Source: Thalassospira marina (lineage in GTDB: Bacteria > Pseudomonadota > Alphaproteobacteria > Rhodospirillales > Thalassospiraceae). From it: DNA of 64,000 nt. Location: contig NZ_CP024200.1 of NCBI RefSeq assembly GCF_002844375.1, positions 844,045 to 908,044 of the forward strand, in the 5' to 3' direction. This document shows positions 1-8,415 of the stretch, piece by piece (the first letter of the stretch is position 1; each line of letters starts with the position of its first letter). The translations under genes and the position numbers were made by a program. Below the pieces are notes generated by a model. It ran no database searches. It was not told where the DNA came from and was given only the letters and a program-made list of their open reading frames with translations.

Positions 1-1176
1 CTGGATAATTTCGGCAATTGATTTGGCAACCGCATCTGTGCCGACAAAGGCCAGTTCAACCCGCAAAGGCCGCGCATTTTTTTGGCGGATTTCATCATTG
101 CCCGAGCGAACCCAGCCATCCTGCGTTAAAATATCCTGCGCCAGTTTGGGGTCATATTCATAGGGTGCAAGGCCGATATCGGCATAGGGAATATTGGGGG
201 CAAAAAGGGTATCGGCCCGTTTTTGCGTGCCATACAGGACCGTTTTAATAATCAGGTCCTTGTCAATTGCATGGTTGATCGCAAGGCGAACCGCAAGGTC
301 ACGCGTTGCACCACGATTGGTGTTTAACGCCAGCATGCTGGTTTCAAGCGGTTGCGAAAGCAGGGTTTTATAAATGCCCATTGCGCGAAAACGTTCAAAT
401 GTATCGGGGGAGACCGGGCCATCGATGCCGTAAATCAGATCGATTGTACCGGTTTCAAAGGCGACCGCCCTGCTGTTCGGATCGGGGATGACGTTGACAT
501 TGATCTGTTCAAGGGCCGGTTTTTGCCCCCAATAATGGTCATTTCTAACAAAAACGTCTTCCTCGCCCGGGTGGCTTTCTTTCAATATCCAGGGGCCGGT
601 ACCAATGGGCGCAAGAATGCCGTTTTTCGTACCACCTTCAACAAACTGGGACGGCGCAATAAAACGAAACGGTCGTGGCAGGGCAAGTTCCTGCAGGATT
701 GGATAATAGGTGTTTTTAAGTTCCAGACGGACGCGATACGGACCAACCTGCGTTACCGCGACAATCTGGTTGGCAAGTTCAAGCCAGCTATGGCGTTCGC
801 GGTTTTCAAGAATGGCGTTGAAATTAGCCACGACAGCAGCGGCGTTGAATACTTCGCCATTTGAAAAAGTAACATCATCGCGCAGCGTGAAAACATATAC
901 CCGGCCATCGGCCGAAACCTGCCAGCTTTTGGCAAGCCAAGGCACGACGGTGCCGTCGGCCTGGTAATGCAGCAGCGGTTCGTAAACCATGTTTTGCGCA
1001 AACATCTGGTTGGGCGAATAAAGATGCGGGTTTAACGGCCCGACATTGACCGGCCAGGAAAAATTCAACACCTGTTTTGCCTGCGCAGCAGCCGTAAAGG
1101 CAATCCCACCCATCATTCCGGCCAGCAGCGCAAACATCAAAACCAATACCCGTCTTAACCCGGACCGCACACGCAT
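1..1176 (-). CDS. nikA: Nickel ABC transporter periplasmic binding protein NikA (3' end outside window)
   Basis: Read on the minus strand from an ATG at 1176, the frame is open to the window edge, giving 392 codons of a family normally about 520 residues long. After a signal peptide (hydrophobic core and AAAQA) comes a stretch nearly collinear with E. coli NikA as I remember it: PVNVGPLNPHLYSPNQMFAQ, then YEPLLHYQADGTVVPWLAKS, LELANQIV, LPRPFRFIAPSQF, APIGTGPW, VIPDPNSRAVAFETG and APNIPY. It binds nickel, probably as a metallophore chelate, in the periplasm for NikBCDE. The rest of the operon should lie to the left. A NikR-like palindrome lies 9 nt upstream of the start. Only the 3' end is missing; no frameshift is seen. 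Confidence 0.93.
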   Translation of the reverse strand, partial: MRVRSGLRRVLVLMFALLAGMMGGIAFTAAAQAKQVLNFSWPVNVGPLNPHLYSPNQMFAQNMVYEPLLHYQADGTVVPWLAKSWQVSADGRVYVFTLRDDVTFSNGEVFNAAAVVANFNAILENRERHSWLELANQIVAVTQVGPYRVRLELKNTYYPILQELALPRPFRFIAPSQFVEGGTKNGILAPIGTGPWILKESHPGEEDVFVRNDHYWGQKPALEQINVNVIPDPNSRAVAFETGTIDLIYGIDGPVSPDTFERFRAMGIYKTLLSQPLETSMLALNTNRGATRDLAVRLAINHAIDKDLIIKTVLYGTQKRADTLFAPNIPYADIGLAPYEYDPKLAQDILTQDGWVRSGNDEIRQKNARPLRVELAFVGTDAVAKSIAEIIQ

Positions 1177-1184
1177 CCTATTTC

Positions 1185-1225
1185 CCCAGCTGTATGAAGT
1201 TTTAAAAAAACTTCATACAGCTGGG
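1185..1225. promoter_or_regulatory. Perfect 19-bp inverted repeat, candidate NikR operator of nikA
   Basis: Arms 1185-1203 and 1207-1225 are perfect reverse complements separated by AAA. Inside lie GTATGA (1192-1197) and TCATAC (1213-1218), the half-sites of the enterobacterial NikR operator, here 15 bases apart instead of the 16 of E. coli. It ends 9 nt from the nikA start, where a repressor would block transcription. The rest of the 1177-1477 gap up to the GntR gene shows no other element I can support. An RNA hairpin role is possible but there is no good U-tract towards nikA. Confidence 0.65.
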
Positions 1226-1477
1226 TGTGCAACAAGGTCAAGCGATTGCCGCAATTAATTTTCTTTCGCAATTATGGGGGAACCTGTTTCGCAAACGCAG
1301 TTGGACAAACCGGAATTAACGAATGGCGTGTCCTTCAGCGAAGCCAGGGCAAACAGCAAGCAGCGCGAAACAGGCATGCTTCTTGGCGCAGCATAAACAT
1401 GCGCCGGATTTTGGTGTTGCTCAGAAAAACTGCCTAATCAGAAAATGTTTTTGCCCGGTTGAAAAAATTCTCAACCA

Positions 1478-2212
1478 TCATTCGGCAGGATTATTCACGC
1501 CCTTTTCCAGGCTTTTGTAAAAGCGGCGGATGGATAAATGCGACGCGCGGATATCAAGATTAACCGCCCAGCGCGCCGCAGCACGGTCGCGCTGTTTGAC
1601 GGCATCAATGATATCGGCATGAATACGCACACCACTGGTAAATATCCGCTCGAACAGGGATACATCCTTACGGGCAGAGGCCACAATTGGCCCGGTACGC
1701 AGCCACAATGTTGAAATCAGATCCATGAGTTGCGGATAGCCGCTGGCGCGGTAAAGCTCGAAATGAAAGGCCTGGTTTCCGCTTAGGGCCGTATCAAAAT
1801 CGCGCGCGGCAAGGGCATCTTCCATCCGGCTGTTATGGTCATTCAGGGCAGCAACCAGTTGTGCATTATTGGCCGCACCAGCGGCCCGTTCGGCGGCATA
1901 GCCTTCCAGTTGCATGCGAATGCGAATATAGGCTTCGTGTTCGGAAAAAAGATAGGGTGCAACACGCAGGGTGCGCGGGCCAGCCTGTTCGATGGCGCGT
2001 TCGGCAATCAGGCGCGCGATGGCCTCGCGGACTGGCATGGCACTGGTACCCAGCATATTGGCAAGCGCACGGATCGATACCTGTTCGCCGGGCAAAAATT
2101 CACCGCGCAGCAGCCCCAGACGCAGACTTTGATAGACACGCTCCTGAACAGTCGTGACATCGACCGGCGCAAGCACCGGTTTTGAAGTTTTGGGTAGTTC
2201 AAACGTATTCAC
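1478..2212 (-). CDS. GntR-family transcriptional regulator, FCD (FadR-type) subfamily
   Basis: 244 residues. The N-terminal winged helix-turn-helix (about residues 22-85) carries RGEFLPGEQVSIRALANMLG and MPVREAIARL, the hallmark of GntR proteins. The helical FCD ligand domain (about 95-230) has the spaced metal-binding acid and histidines of this family, for example FHFEL near 150 and RIHADII near 197. It reads away from the transporter operon that starts at 2534, so it is the likely local regulator. FCD regulators normally sense small organic acids; the ligand here is unknown. The start is the ATG at 2212; no clear Shine-Dalgarno was picked out. Confidence 0.9.
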   Translation of the reverse strand: MNTFELPKTSKPVLAPVDVTTVQERVYQSLRLGLLRGEFLPGEQVSIRALANMLGTSAMPVREAIARLIAERAIEQAGPRTLRVAPYLFSEHEAYIRIRMQLEGYAAERAAGAANNAQLVAALNDHNSRMEDALAARDFDTALSGNQAFHFELYRASGYPQLMDLISTLWLRTGPIVASARKDVSLFERIFTSGVRIHADIIDAVKQRDRAAARWAVNLDIRASHLSIRRFYKSLEKGVNNPAE

Positions 2213-2280
2213 GTGGTCGACGCCTCACAGGACTGCGCAAATTCAACCCGTTAAACCCGCTACGTAGCCCCATTAACAGG

Positions 2281-2403
2281 CCCTGCGCAGGGTTTGACAG
2301 GTCATGAAAAACTGTACTGACGCGGGCATTGTATGTCGAGTGGACAAGCCAAAGCAATGCGTTGCCGCGTTCGGGCAAAAACTTCCCCCCAAGTGTGATC
2401 ACA
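2281..2403 (+). promoter_or_regulatory. Divergent promoter region between the GntR gene and the ABC operon
   Basis: The 321-bp gap 2213-2533 holds a perfect 12-bp palindrome CCCTGCGCAGGG (2281-2292), directly followed by TTGACA (2294-2299), a possible -35 box with only a weak -10 near 2313-2320. A 10-bp palindrome TGTGATCACA follows at 2394-2403 and is of a size and type bound by GntR-family dimers. Assigning the palindromes to the GntR regulator is inference. A GGGAGG ribosome site at 2521 precedes the TTG start at 2534. Confidence 0.35.
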
Positions 2404-2533
2404 TATCTAATATCTTTACAGCTTGAAGCTGATATGCCTATAGTGAGATCAGTGCCGACCAAGACGCCGGGGAAAAACCGACGCAAACCGGCAAAACAGG
2501 CACCAAAACAAGTGTCATCTGGGAGGATACAAA

Positions 2534-3784
2534 TTGAAACGCTTTACCAAGCTTGCGGCCAGCACCGCAGCCCTGTTGGGCACCTTTGCCCTTGGCGCCC
2601 AAACCCTTCACGCCGAACCCCTTAAAATCGGAATCATCGAAAGCCTGTCAGGATCGCAAACATCCACGGGCCGCCTTTATGCCAATGCCGTGAAATACGG
2701 CGTGGATAAAATCAACGCTGCTGGCGGCTTTAATGGCGAACCCGTTCAGGTTACCGAATATGACAATGCCGGTGGCGCACCTGAAGCCGCCGACAAATTC
2801 CGCCAGGCGGTTGCCGATGGTGTGGATATTGTTATTCAGGGGGCATCCTCGGCCATTGCCGGGCAATTGACGGAAAATGTGCGCAAATACAATATCCGCC
2901 ATCCTGGCAAGGAAGTGATGTTCATCAATCTTGGTGGTGAAGCAACCGAACTGACCGGCGATAAATGCCAGTTTTATCATTTCCGCTTTACCACAACGGC
3001 CCCCATGCGCGTCAACGCGCTGGTCAATGCCCTGAAAAATGCCGGGGATCTGGGTGACAAGGTTTATTCCATCAACCAGAATTATTCCTGGGGCAAGGAT
3101 GTGCAGGCCGCAGTCGAGGCAGCAGCCCCCGCTGGCGGCTATGACATTGTTGGCGAAGTCCTGCATGATGTGAACAAAATCCAGGATTTTGCACCCTTTG
3201 TCGCCCGCATCAAATCGGCCAACCCCGATACCGTCTTTACCGGCAACTGGTCAAACGACCTGCTGCTGCTTATGAAGGCCACGGGTGATGCCGGGTTGAA
3301 GGTAACCTTTGCTACCGCCTATCTGGACCAGCCGGGCAATATCGCCAATGCGGGTGCCACCGCACTGGGCCATTACATTGCCAATAACTATGACAATGCC
3401 GCCGCATCCAGCGATGAATTCCCCGAAGCCTATAAAGCCGCGACGGGCCATTACCCGATTTTTGTTGAAGGCCATTCCGCCTTTGCCATTGCGCAATTGC
3501 AACAGGCCCTTGGCACCCTTGATTTCAAGGGCGGTGATATAAACGTCACCAAAATCGCGCTGGCGCTGGAAAACAGTGTTTATGATTCCCCGGTCGGGCC
3601 GATTTCGGTGCGCAAGGAAGACCACCAGACCATCCGCCCGGTGGTTGTTTCCAAGGTTGTCAAAAACCCGAAATACCCGGCTGATGACACCGATATGGGC
3701 TTTCAGACCGTGGAAGTCATTCCCGGTGAAAAGGCAATCTATCCGGTTCAGGACAGCTGCAAAATGCAGCGCCCGTCTGAATAA
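2534..3784 (+). CDS. Branched-chain-type ABC transporter substrate-binding protein
   Basis: 416 residues, TTG start 7 nt after GGGAGGA (2521). A signal peptide (MKRFTKLAAS to AQTLHAEP) precedes a type I periplasmic-binding fold: IGIIESLSGSQTSTGRLYAN, then VDKINAAGGFNGEPV, the LivJ-family signature. The closing sequence with FQTVEVIPGE is common in urea/amide and short-chain organic acid binders of this family. It delivers solute to the LivH/M/G/F proteins encoded next. The ligand cannot be read from sequence; the neighbouring catabolic genes suggest a carnitine-like or other 3-hydroxy/keto acid compound rather than an amino acid. Confidence 0.92.
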   Translation: MKRFTKLAASTAALLGTFALGAQTLHAEPLKIGIIESLSGSQTSTGRLYANAVKYGVDKINAAGGFNGEPVQVTEYDNAGGAPEAADKFRQAVADGVDIVIQGASSAIAGQLTENVRKYNIRHPGKEVMFINLGGEATELTGDKCQFYHFRFTTTAPMRVNALVNALKNAGDLGDKVYSINQNYSWGKDVQAAVEAAAPAGGYDIVGEVLHDVNKIQDFAPFVARIKSANPDTVFTGNWSNDLLLLMKATGDAGLKVTFATAYLDQPGNIANAGATALGHYIANNYDNAAASSDEFPEAYKAATGHYPIFVEGHSAFAIAQLQQALGTLDFKGGDINVTKIALALENSVYDSPVGPISVRKEDHQTIRPVVVSKVVKNPKYPADDTDMGFQTVEVIPGEKAIYPVQDSCKMQRPSE

Positions 3785-3858
3785 AACCGACCTTACCGGT
3801 GCCTGGCTGGCACTATGACCAGCCAGGCTTTCCCAGCATCAAACATCCTGGATACTCC

Positions 3859-4800
3859 ATGGAATTCGCGATCATTTCCACGCTGAATGGCGTGACCTAT
3901 GGCCTGTTGCTGTTTATGGTCTCGGCTGGTCTGACCCTGATTTTCGGCATGATGGGCGTTCTGAACTTTGCGCACGCATCATTTTACATGCTGGGCGCCT
4001 ATATCGCCTATGCCGTGTCATCGCTTTTCGGTTTCTGGACCGGCATTATCGTGGCCCCCATTGTTGTCGGCATCATCGGCATGCTGGTGGAACGGTTTTT
4101 ATTGCCGCGCGTCCATGCCCATGGCCATGCTCACGAATTGTTGCTGACCTTTGGTCTGGCGCTGATCATTGAAGAACTGATCAAACTGTTTTTTGGCGAT
4201 TTCCCCGTCAATTACCAGATGCCCGACGCCCTGCGCTTTTCAGCCTTTCATATTTTTGGCACGGGCTACCCGTTTTACCGGATGCTGATTGGCGCGGTTG
4301 CCATCATCATGTTTACGGTTCTATGGCTGCTGCTGACGCGCACACGCACAGGCATTGTGGTGCGCGCCGCCGAACGCCTGCCCAACATGGCCGAAGCACT
4401 GGGTCATAACATTCCCGTCGTATTCATGTTTGTTTTTGGCACGGGTGCGGCCCTTGCCGGGCTGGCCGGGGCCGTTGCCGGGGCGTTTTACCCGACCAAC
4501 CCCAATATGGGCCTTGAACTTGGCGTCATCGTCTTTGTCGTGGTGGTTGTCGGTGGCCTTGGATCACTTAAGGGGTCGCTTGTTGCCTCCCTTCTGATCG
4601 GGCTGTTTTCATCCTTTGCCGTGGGGCTGGACTGGTCGCTGGCCGGTGCGCTGGACATTGTCGGGCTGGGGGACTGGGCACGGTCCATTGGCGGCCTTAT
4701 GACGCTGGAGCTGTCGTCTGTCAGCGCCACCATTCCCTTTGCCCTGATGCTGGTAATCCTGCTGGTGCGCCCTGCGGGCCTTCTGGGGGAACGTAACTGA
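3859..4800 (+). CDS. livH: LivH-type branched-chain ABC transporter permease
   Basis: 313 residues from the ATG at 3859 (MEFAIISTLNGVTYGLLLFM), the usual LivH N-terminus. An in-frame GTG at 3799 would add a 20-residue hydrophilic leader not typical of the family. About eight membrane helices are evident; GLTLIFGMMGVLNFAHASFYMLGAY and the C-terminal VIVFVVVVVGGLGSLKGS are diagnostic motifs. It forms the inner-membrane channel with the LivM-type protein. It lies 74 nt after the binding-protein gene and is followed 1 nt later by the next permease. The Shine-Dalgarno before 3859 is weak. Confidence 0.9.
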   Translation: MEFAIISTLNGVTYGLLLFMVSAGLTLIFGMMGVLNFAHASFYMLGAYIAYAVSSLFGFWTGIIVAPIVVGIIGMLVERFLLPRVHAHGHAHELLLTFGLALIIEELIKLFFGDFPVNYQMPDALRFSAFHIFGTGYPFYRMLIGAVAIIMFTVLWLLLTRTRTGIVVRAAERLPNMAEALGHNIPVVFMFVFGTGAALAGLAGAVAGAFYPTNPNMGLELGVIVFVVVVVGGLGSLKGSLVASLLIGLFSSFAVGLDWSLAGALDIVGLGDWARSIGGLMTLELSSVSATIPFALMLVILLVRPAGLLGERN

Positions 4801-4801
4801 G

Positions 4802-6100
4802 ATGACATCCATGCGGAACATTTTCATTATTGCGGTGATCCTGGCGCTGCTGGTTGCCATACCGCCCTTTCTGGGTCTTGGCTGGCAGAATGCGCTGGTC
4901 AATGTCCTGATTGCCAGCCTGTTTGCCCTTGCCTTCAATTTGCTGATCGGCCAGGCCGGTTTACTGTCATTTGGTCATGCGGCCTATTTCGGGGTTGGTG
5001 CCTTTGCCACCCTGCATCTGATGCTGGCCATTGAAGACGGGCTGGTTTTTCCAACCCCGCTTCTGCCCCTTGCCGGGGCACTGGCCGGGCTGGTTGTAGG
5101 GCTGATTGCCGGTTATTTTTCCACCATGCGATCGGGCGTTTATTTTGCCCTGGTCACATTGGCAATTGCCGAGCTGTTTCATTCGCTGGCACCGCATCTG
5201 GAAGGCATTTTTGGCGGCGAAGCCGGTGTTTCATCCATGCGCATGCCCTGGACCGGTTTTACCTTTGGTTCCATCCTGGAAGTTTATTATCTGACGCTGG
5301 CCTGGGTTGTTGTGTGCGGGCTGGGCCTGTGGGCCTATACCCGCACACCTTTTGGCCGCCTGACCCTGGCATTGCGCGACAATGAACAGCGCGTGCGTTT
5401 CCTGGGCTATAACGCCCATTCGGCCAAGGTTATTGTCTTTGCCGTATCGGCGATGGTTTCTGGCGTGGCCGGGGCATTGCAGGCAATTTCCTACGAAACA
5501 ACAAACTATTCCCTGTTTGCCAGCGGCGTTTCCGCACAGGTTGTTTTGCAAACCTTTGTCGGTGGTTCTACCGTGTTTTTTGGCCCCGTCATTGGCGCAA
5601 CGATTTTCACGCTGTTTTCATTTCTGGTGTCCGATCTGACGCGGTCCTGGGTTTTTTATCAGGGGCTGATTTTTGTTCTGATCATGCTTTATGCCCCCAC
5701 CGGCATTGGCGGGGTTGTTTACCATCATCTGCGTCATCGTCACCAGATCGACTGGTCAAAAATGGCGGCACCTTACGGGGTTGCAATTTTTGGTGGGCTT
5801 CTGATTGCCGCAGGCACGGTATTTTTAACCGAAACGGTCGGTATTCTGTTCGGGCAGGAATATGCAATGGCCCGGCAAACCGCCGATATGGGGTTTCCGG
5901 CGTTTGAACTGTTTGGTGTTGCCTGGCAACCCGCAGGTATTTTGACATGGCTGTTGCCTGCCATCGCCCTTGCCGGTGGGTGTTTCATCCTGACCCGTGC
6001 GCGCCGCCAGATCGACCACCTTTGGGCGCAGGCCGGTAAAAACGGTGATGAAACAGCCAATAGCGCAACCGACGCCACCATTGCCGGGGGTGCAAAATGA
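4802..6100 (+). CDS. livM: LivM-type branched-chain ABC transporter permease with C-terminal extension
   Basis: 432 residues; a second possible start is the ATG at 4811. Core LivM signatures are ALAFNLLIGQAGLLSFGHAA near residue 40 and GVYFALVTLAIAELFHSLAP near 110, with the coupling-helix region FGRLTLALRDNEQRVRFLGY near 185. After the normal end of the core (about residue 310) there is a roughly 110-residue tail with two more hydrophobic segments (about 325-350 and 375-400) and a hydrophilic end. Such long tails occur in a subset of LivM proteins. The last four bases overlap the ATPase gene start. Confidence 0.9.
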   Translation: MTSMRNIFIIAVILALLVAIPPFLGLGWQNALVNVLIASLFALAFNLLIGQAGLLSFGHAAYFGVGAFATLHLMLAIEDGLVFPTPLLPLAGALAGLVVGLIAGYFSTMRSGVYFALVTLAIAELFHSLAPHLEGIFGGEAGVSSMRMPWTGFTFGSILEVYYLTLAWVVVCGLGLWAYTRTPFGRLTLALRDNEQRVRFLGYNAHSAKVIVFAVSAMVSGVAGALQAISYETTNYSLFASGVSAQVVLQTFVGGSTVFFGPVIGATIFTLFSFLVSDLTRSWVFYQGLIFVLIMLYAPTGIGGVVYHHLRHRHQIDWSKMAAPYGVAIFGGLLIAAGTVFLTETVGILFGQEYAMARQTADMGFPAFELFGVAWQPAGILTWLLPAIALAGGCFILTRARRQIDHLWAQAGKNGDETANSATDATIAGGAK

Positions 6101-6864
6101 CACAGCAAAATTCGCAGCAATCCGCCCTGAAACTGGCCAATGTCAGCAAGTCATTTGGCCCGATCAAGGTTTTGCAGGGACTAAACCTTGATATCCGCCC
6201 CGGCGAACGCCACGCGGTCATTGGCCCGAATGGCGCGGGTAAATCGACGCTGTTTAATCTGATATCGGGTATGTTTGCGCCCACGTCAGGCGATATCAGC
6301 CTGGCGGGAAACAGCATTGCCGGGTTGGCACCGCATAAAATCAACCGGGCCGGGCTGGCACGGTCCTTTCAAATCACGAATATTTTTCACCGGCTAAGCG
6401 TTTTTGAAAATCTGCGCATCGGTGTTTTGGCCCGTCACAATGTGCGTTTCGGGCTGTTTCGATCAGTCGGGCGGATGCGCCGGATAAATGATGAAACCGC
6501 CGAAATCCTTGAACGTGTCGGCCTGCAGGCAAGGGCGGATAATCTTGCCGGTGATCTGACCTATTCCGAACAGCGCGCCCTTGAAATCGGCATGACCCTG
6601 TCAACCGGGGCGGATGTGATCCTGCTTGATGAGCCAACCGCAGGCATGTCGCGCGAGGAAACGGCAAAGGCTGCCGATCTGATCCGCAAGGTGACAGAGG
6701 GTAAGACCCTTCTGATGGTTGAACACGACATGAGCGTCGTTTTCAGCCTGTGTGACCGGGTTTCGGTGCTGGTTTACGGCAGCATCCTTGCCACCGATAC
6801 CCCACATGGCATCAGCCAGAACCGTGACGTTCAGGAAGCCTATTTGGGACAGGAGGAAGCATGA
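6097..6864 (+). CDS. livG: LivG-type ABC transporter ATP-binding protein
   Basis: 255 residues. Walker A is GPNGAGKS (about 46-53), Walker B is VILLDEPTAGM, the signature region is LTYSEQRALEIGM, and the switch histidine lies in VEHDMSVVF. The C-terminal LivG-type extension ends in DVQEAYLG. It is coupled by a 4-nt overlap on both sides (6097-6100 and 6861-6864) to the permease and the second ATPase, so the two ATPases are made together and probably work as a heterodimer. Confidence 0.93.
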   Translation: MTQQNSQQSALKLANVSKSFGPIKVLQGLNLDIRPGERHAVIGPNGAGKSTLFNLISGMFAPTSGDISLAGNSIAGLAPHKINRAGLARSFQITNIFHRLSVFENLRIGVLARHNVRFGLFRSVGRMRRINDETAEILERVGLQARADNLAGDLTYSEQRALEIGMTLSTGADVILLDEPTAGMSREETAKAADLIRKVTEGKTLLMVEHDMSVVFSLCDRVSVLVYGSILATDTPHGISQNRDVQEAYLGQEEA

Positions 6865-7571
6865 GCCTGCTCGAAATTCAGGGGCTTCACGCCCATTATG
6901 GCAAAAGCCATATCCTGCATGGCATTGATATGCAGGTCGAAGAAGCCAGCATCGTTTCGCTACTGGGGCGGAACGGTTCGGGCCGGTCTACCCTGTTAAA
7001 GGCAATGATGGGCCTGGTGCCGCCAACGGCAGGCACCATCACCCTTGCCGGGCAGGCCATTACCGGCAAGCGCCCGTTTGATATTTGCAGGCAGGGCCTG
7101 GGTTACGTGCCCGAAGAAAGGCTGGTTTTTCCGAACCTTACGGTGGCGGAAAACCTGGCAATGGGCGGCCAGAAAGGCGCACCGGGCGCACATAAATGGT
7201 CCATCGACGAGATGTATGACTATTTCCCGCGCCTTAAAGAACGCAATGCCATTCGGGCGGGTTACCTTTCGGGCGGGGAACAGCAAATGCTGACCATTTG
7301 CCGCTCGCTGCTTGGCAATCCGCGTGTGCTGCTGATTGATGAACCAACCGAAGGGCTGGCCCCGAAAATTGTCGATGTGGTGATGGAAGTCATCCTGGAT
7401 ATCGGCCGGCGCGGTGTTGCAGTTGTGCTGGTTGAACAGAAACTGACCATCGCCCTTAAGGTCGCCCAGAAGGTGATGGTCATGGGCCACGGCGAACTTG
7501 TCTATAGCGGCACCCCTGACGAACTTGAAGCATCCCCCGATGTCCGGCGCAACTGGCTTGAAGTTGCCTAG
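6861..7571 (+). CDS. livF: LivF-type ABC transporter ATP-binding protein with Walker A Lys-to-Arg change
   Basis: 236 residues, collinear with LivF: YVPEERLVFPNLTVAENL, signature YLSGGEQQMLTICRSLL, Walker B VLLIDEPTEGLAPKIV and switch VLVEQKL. Walker A reads GRNGSGRST: the usual lysine is arginine at residue 42 (codon CGG at 6990-6992 region). The other motifs are intact, so the gene is not obviously decayed. The partner LivG has a normal Walker A, so the pair may have one standard and one altered ATP site. A similar Arg variant exists in some LivF paralogues as far as I recall. Confidence 0.92.
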   Translation: MSLLEIQGLHAHYGKSHILHGIDMQVEEASIVSLLGRNGSGRSTLLKAMMGLVPPTAGTITLAGQAITGKRPFDICRQGLGYVPEERLVFPNLTVAENLAMGGQKGAPGAHKWSIDEMYDYFPRLKERNAIRAGYLSGGEQQMLTICRSLLGNPRVLLIDEPTEGLAPKIVDVVMEVILDIGRRGVAVVLVEQKLTIALKVAQKVMVMGHGELVYSGTPDELEASPDVRRNWLEVA

Positions 7572-7589
7572 GCAGGATGCATTCCCATC

Positions 7590-8393
7590 ATGATTGAACA
7601 TAAAATGAATATGATCGAACGTTTGAAACCGCGCCCCGGCCTGCGTGTTCTGGTTACGGCCGGTGCATCGGGGATCGGGGCAGCAATTGCCCGTGCGTTT
7701 CTGGAAACCGACGCATCGGTTTTGATTTGCGATATCGATAAAGACGTCCTTGCCGATTTTGCCGCGCAAAACTCCACTGTCTTTACCCTGCCCGCTGATG
7801 TGTCCGATGAAACGCAGGTCGATGCCCTGCTTGAACACGCAGCAGCAACGCTGGGCGGGCTTGATATTCTGGTCAATAATGCCGGTATTTCCGGCCCGAC
7901 CGGCCCGATTGACGCGCTTTCCATCGATGAAATCCGCAAGACCCTTGATATCGATTTGATGGGGCAGTTCCTGGTGCTGCGCCGGGCAGTGCCGATGCTG
8001 CGCCAAAGTGGCGATGGCGCCATTATCAATATTTCATCGGTTGCCGGACGGTTGGGATATGCGCTGCGCACGCCTTATTCGGCCGCGAAATGGGGCATTG
8101 TCGGCCTGACACAAAGCCTGGCCAAGGAAGTTGGCCCGGATGGCATTCGCGTTAATGCGATCCTGCCCGGTGTTGTGCGCGGGGCGCGGATTGAAAATGT
8201 CATTCGCGCGCGGGCGGAATCCCTTGGCATCAGCTATGCCGAGATGGAAGCACAGTACCTTTCCCTTATTTCCCTGCGACGCATGGTCGAACCCGAAGAT
8301 GTGGCCGGTACGGCCCTGTTTTTGTGTTCGCCCGCCGGGGCCAATATCTCCGGTCAGGCAATCAGTGTCTGCGGCAATGTCGAAACAATCTGA
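7590..8393 (+). CDS. Short-chain dehydrogenase/reductase (SDR)
   Basis: 267 residues with the classical SDR layout: cofactor loop TAGASGIGAAIA (about 23-34), NNAGISG near 93, catalytic Ser in NISSVAG near 148 and the YxxxK pair in PYSAAKWG near 161. The acidic residue after beta-2 (CDIDKD) points to NAD(H). The start could also be ATG 7605 or 7611; 7590 is the first. It lies 18 nt after livF and 22 nt before the cleavage enzyme, so it belongs to the transporter operon. It probably oxidises a hydroxyl of the imported compound or of an intermediate. Confidence 0.87.
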   Translation: MIEHKMNMIERLKPRPGLRVLVTAGASGIGAAIARAFLETDASVLICDIDKDVLADFAAQNSTVFTLPADVSDETQVDALLEHAAATLGGLDILVNNAGISGPTGPIDALSIDEIRKTLDIDLMGQFLVLRRAVPMLRQSGDGAIINISSVAGRLGYALRTPYSAAKWGIVGLTQSLAKEVGPDGIRVNAILPGVVRGARIENVIRARAESLGISYAEMEAQYLSLISLRRMVEPEDVAGTALFLCSPAGANISGQAISVCGNVETI

Positions 8394-8415
8394 ACGATCA
8401 TAAAGGAAAACTGAC

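Noticed and set aside
6996..8006. A 336-codon open frame on minus across livF and the SDR
   Set aside because: Antisense to two conserved genes, no motif.
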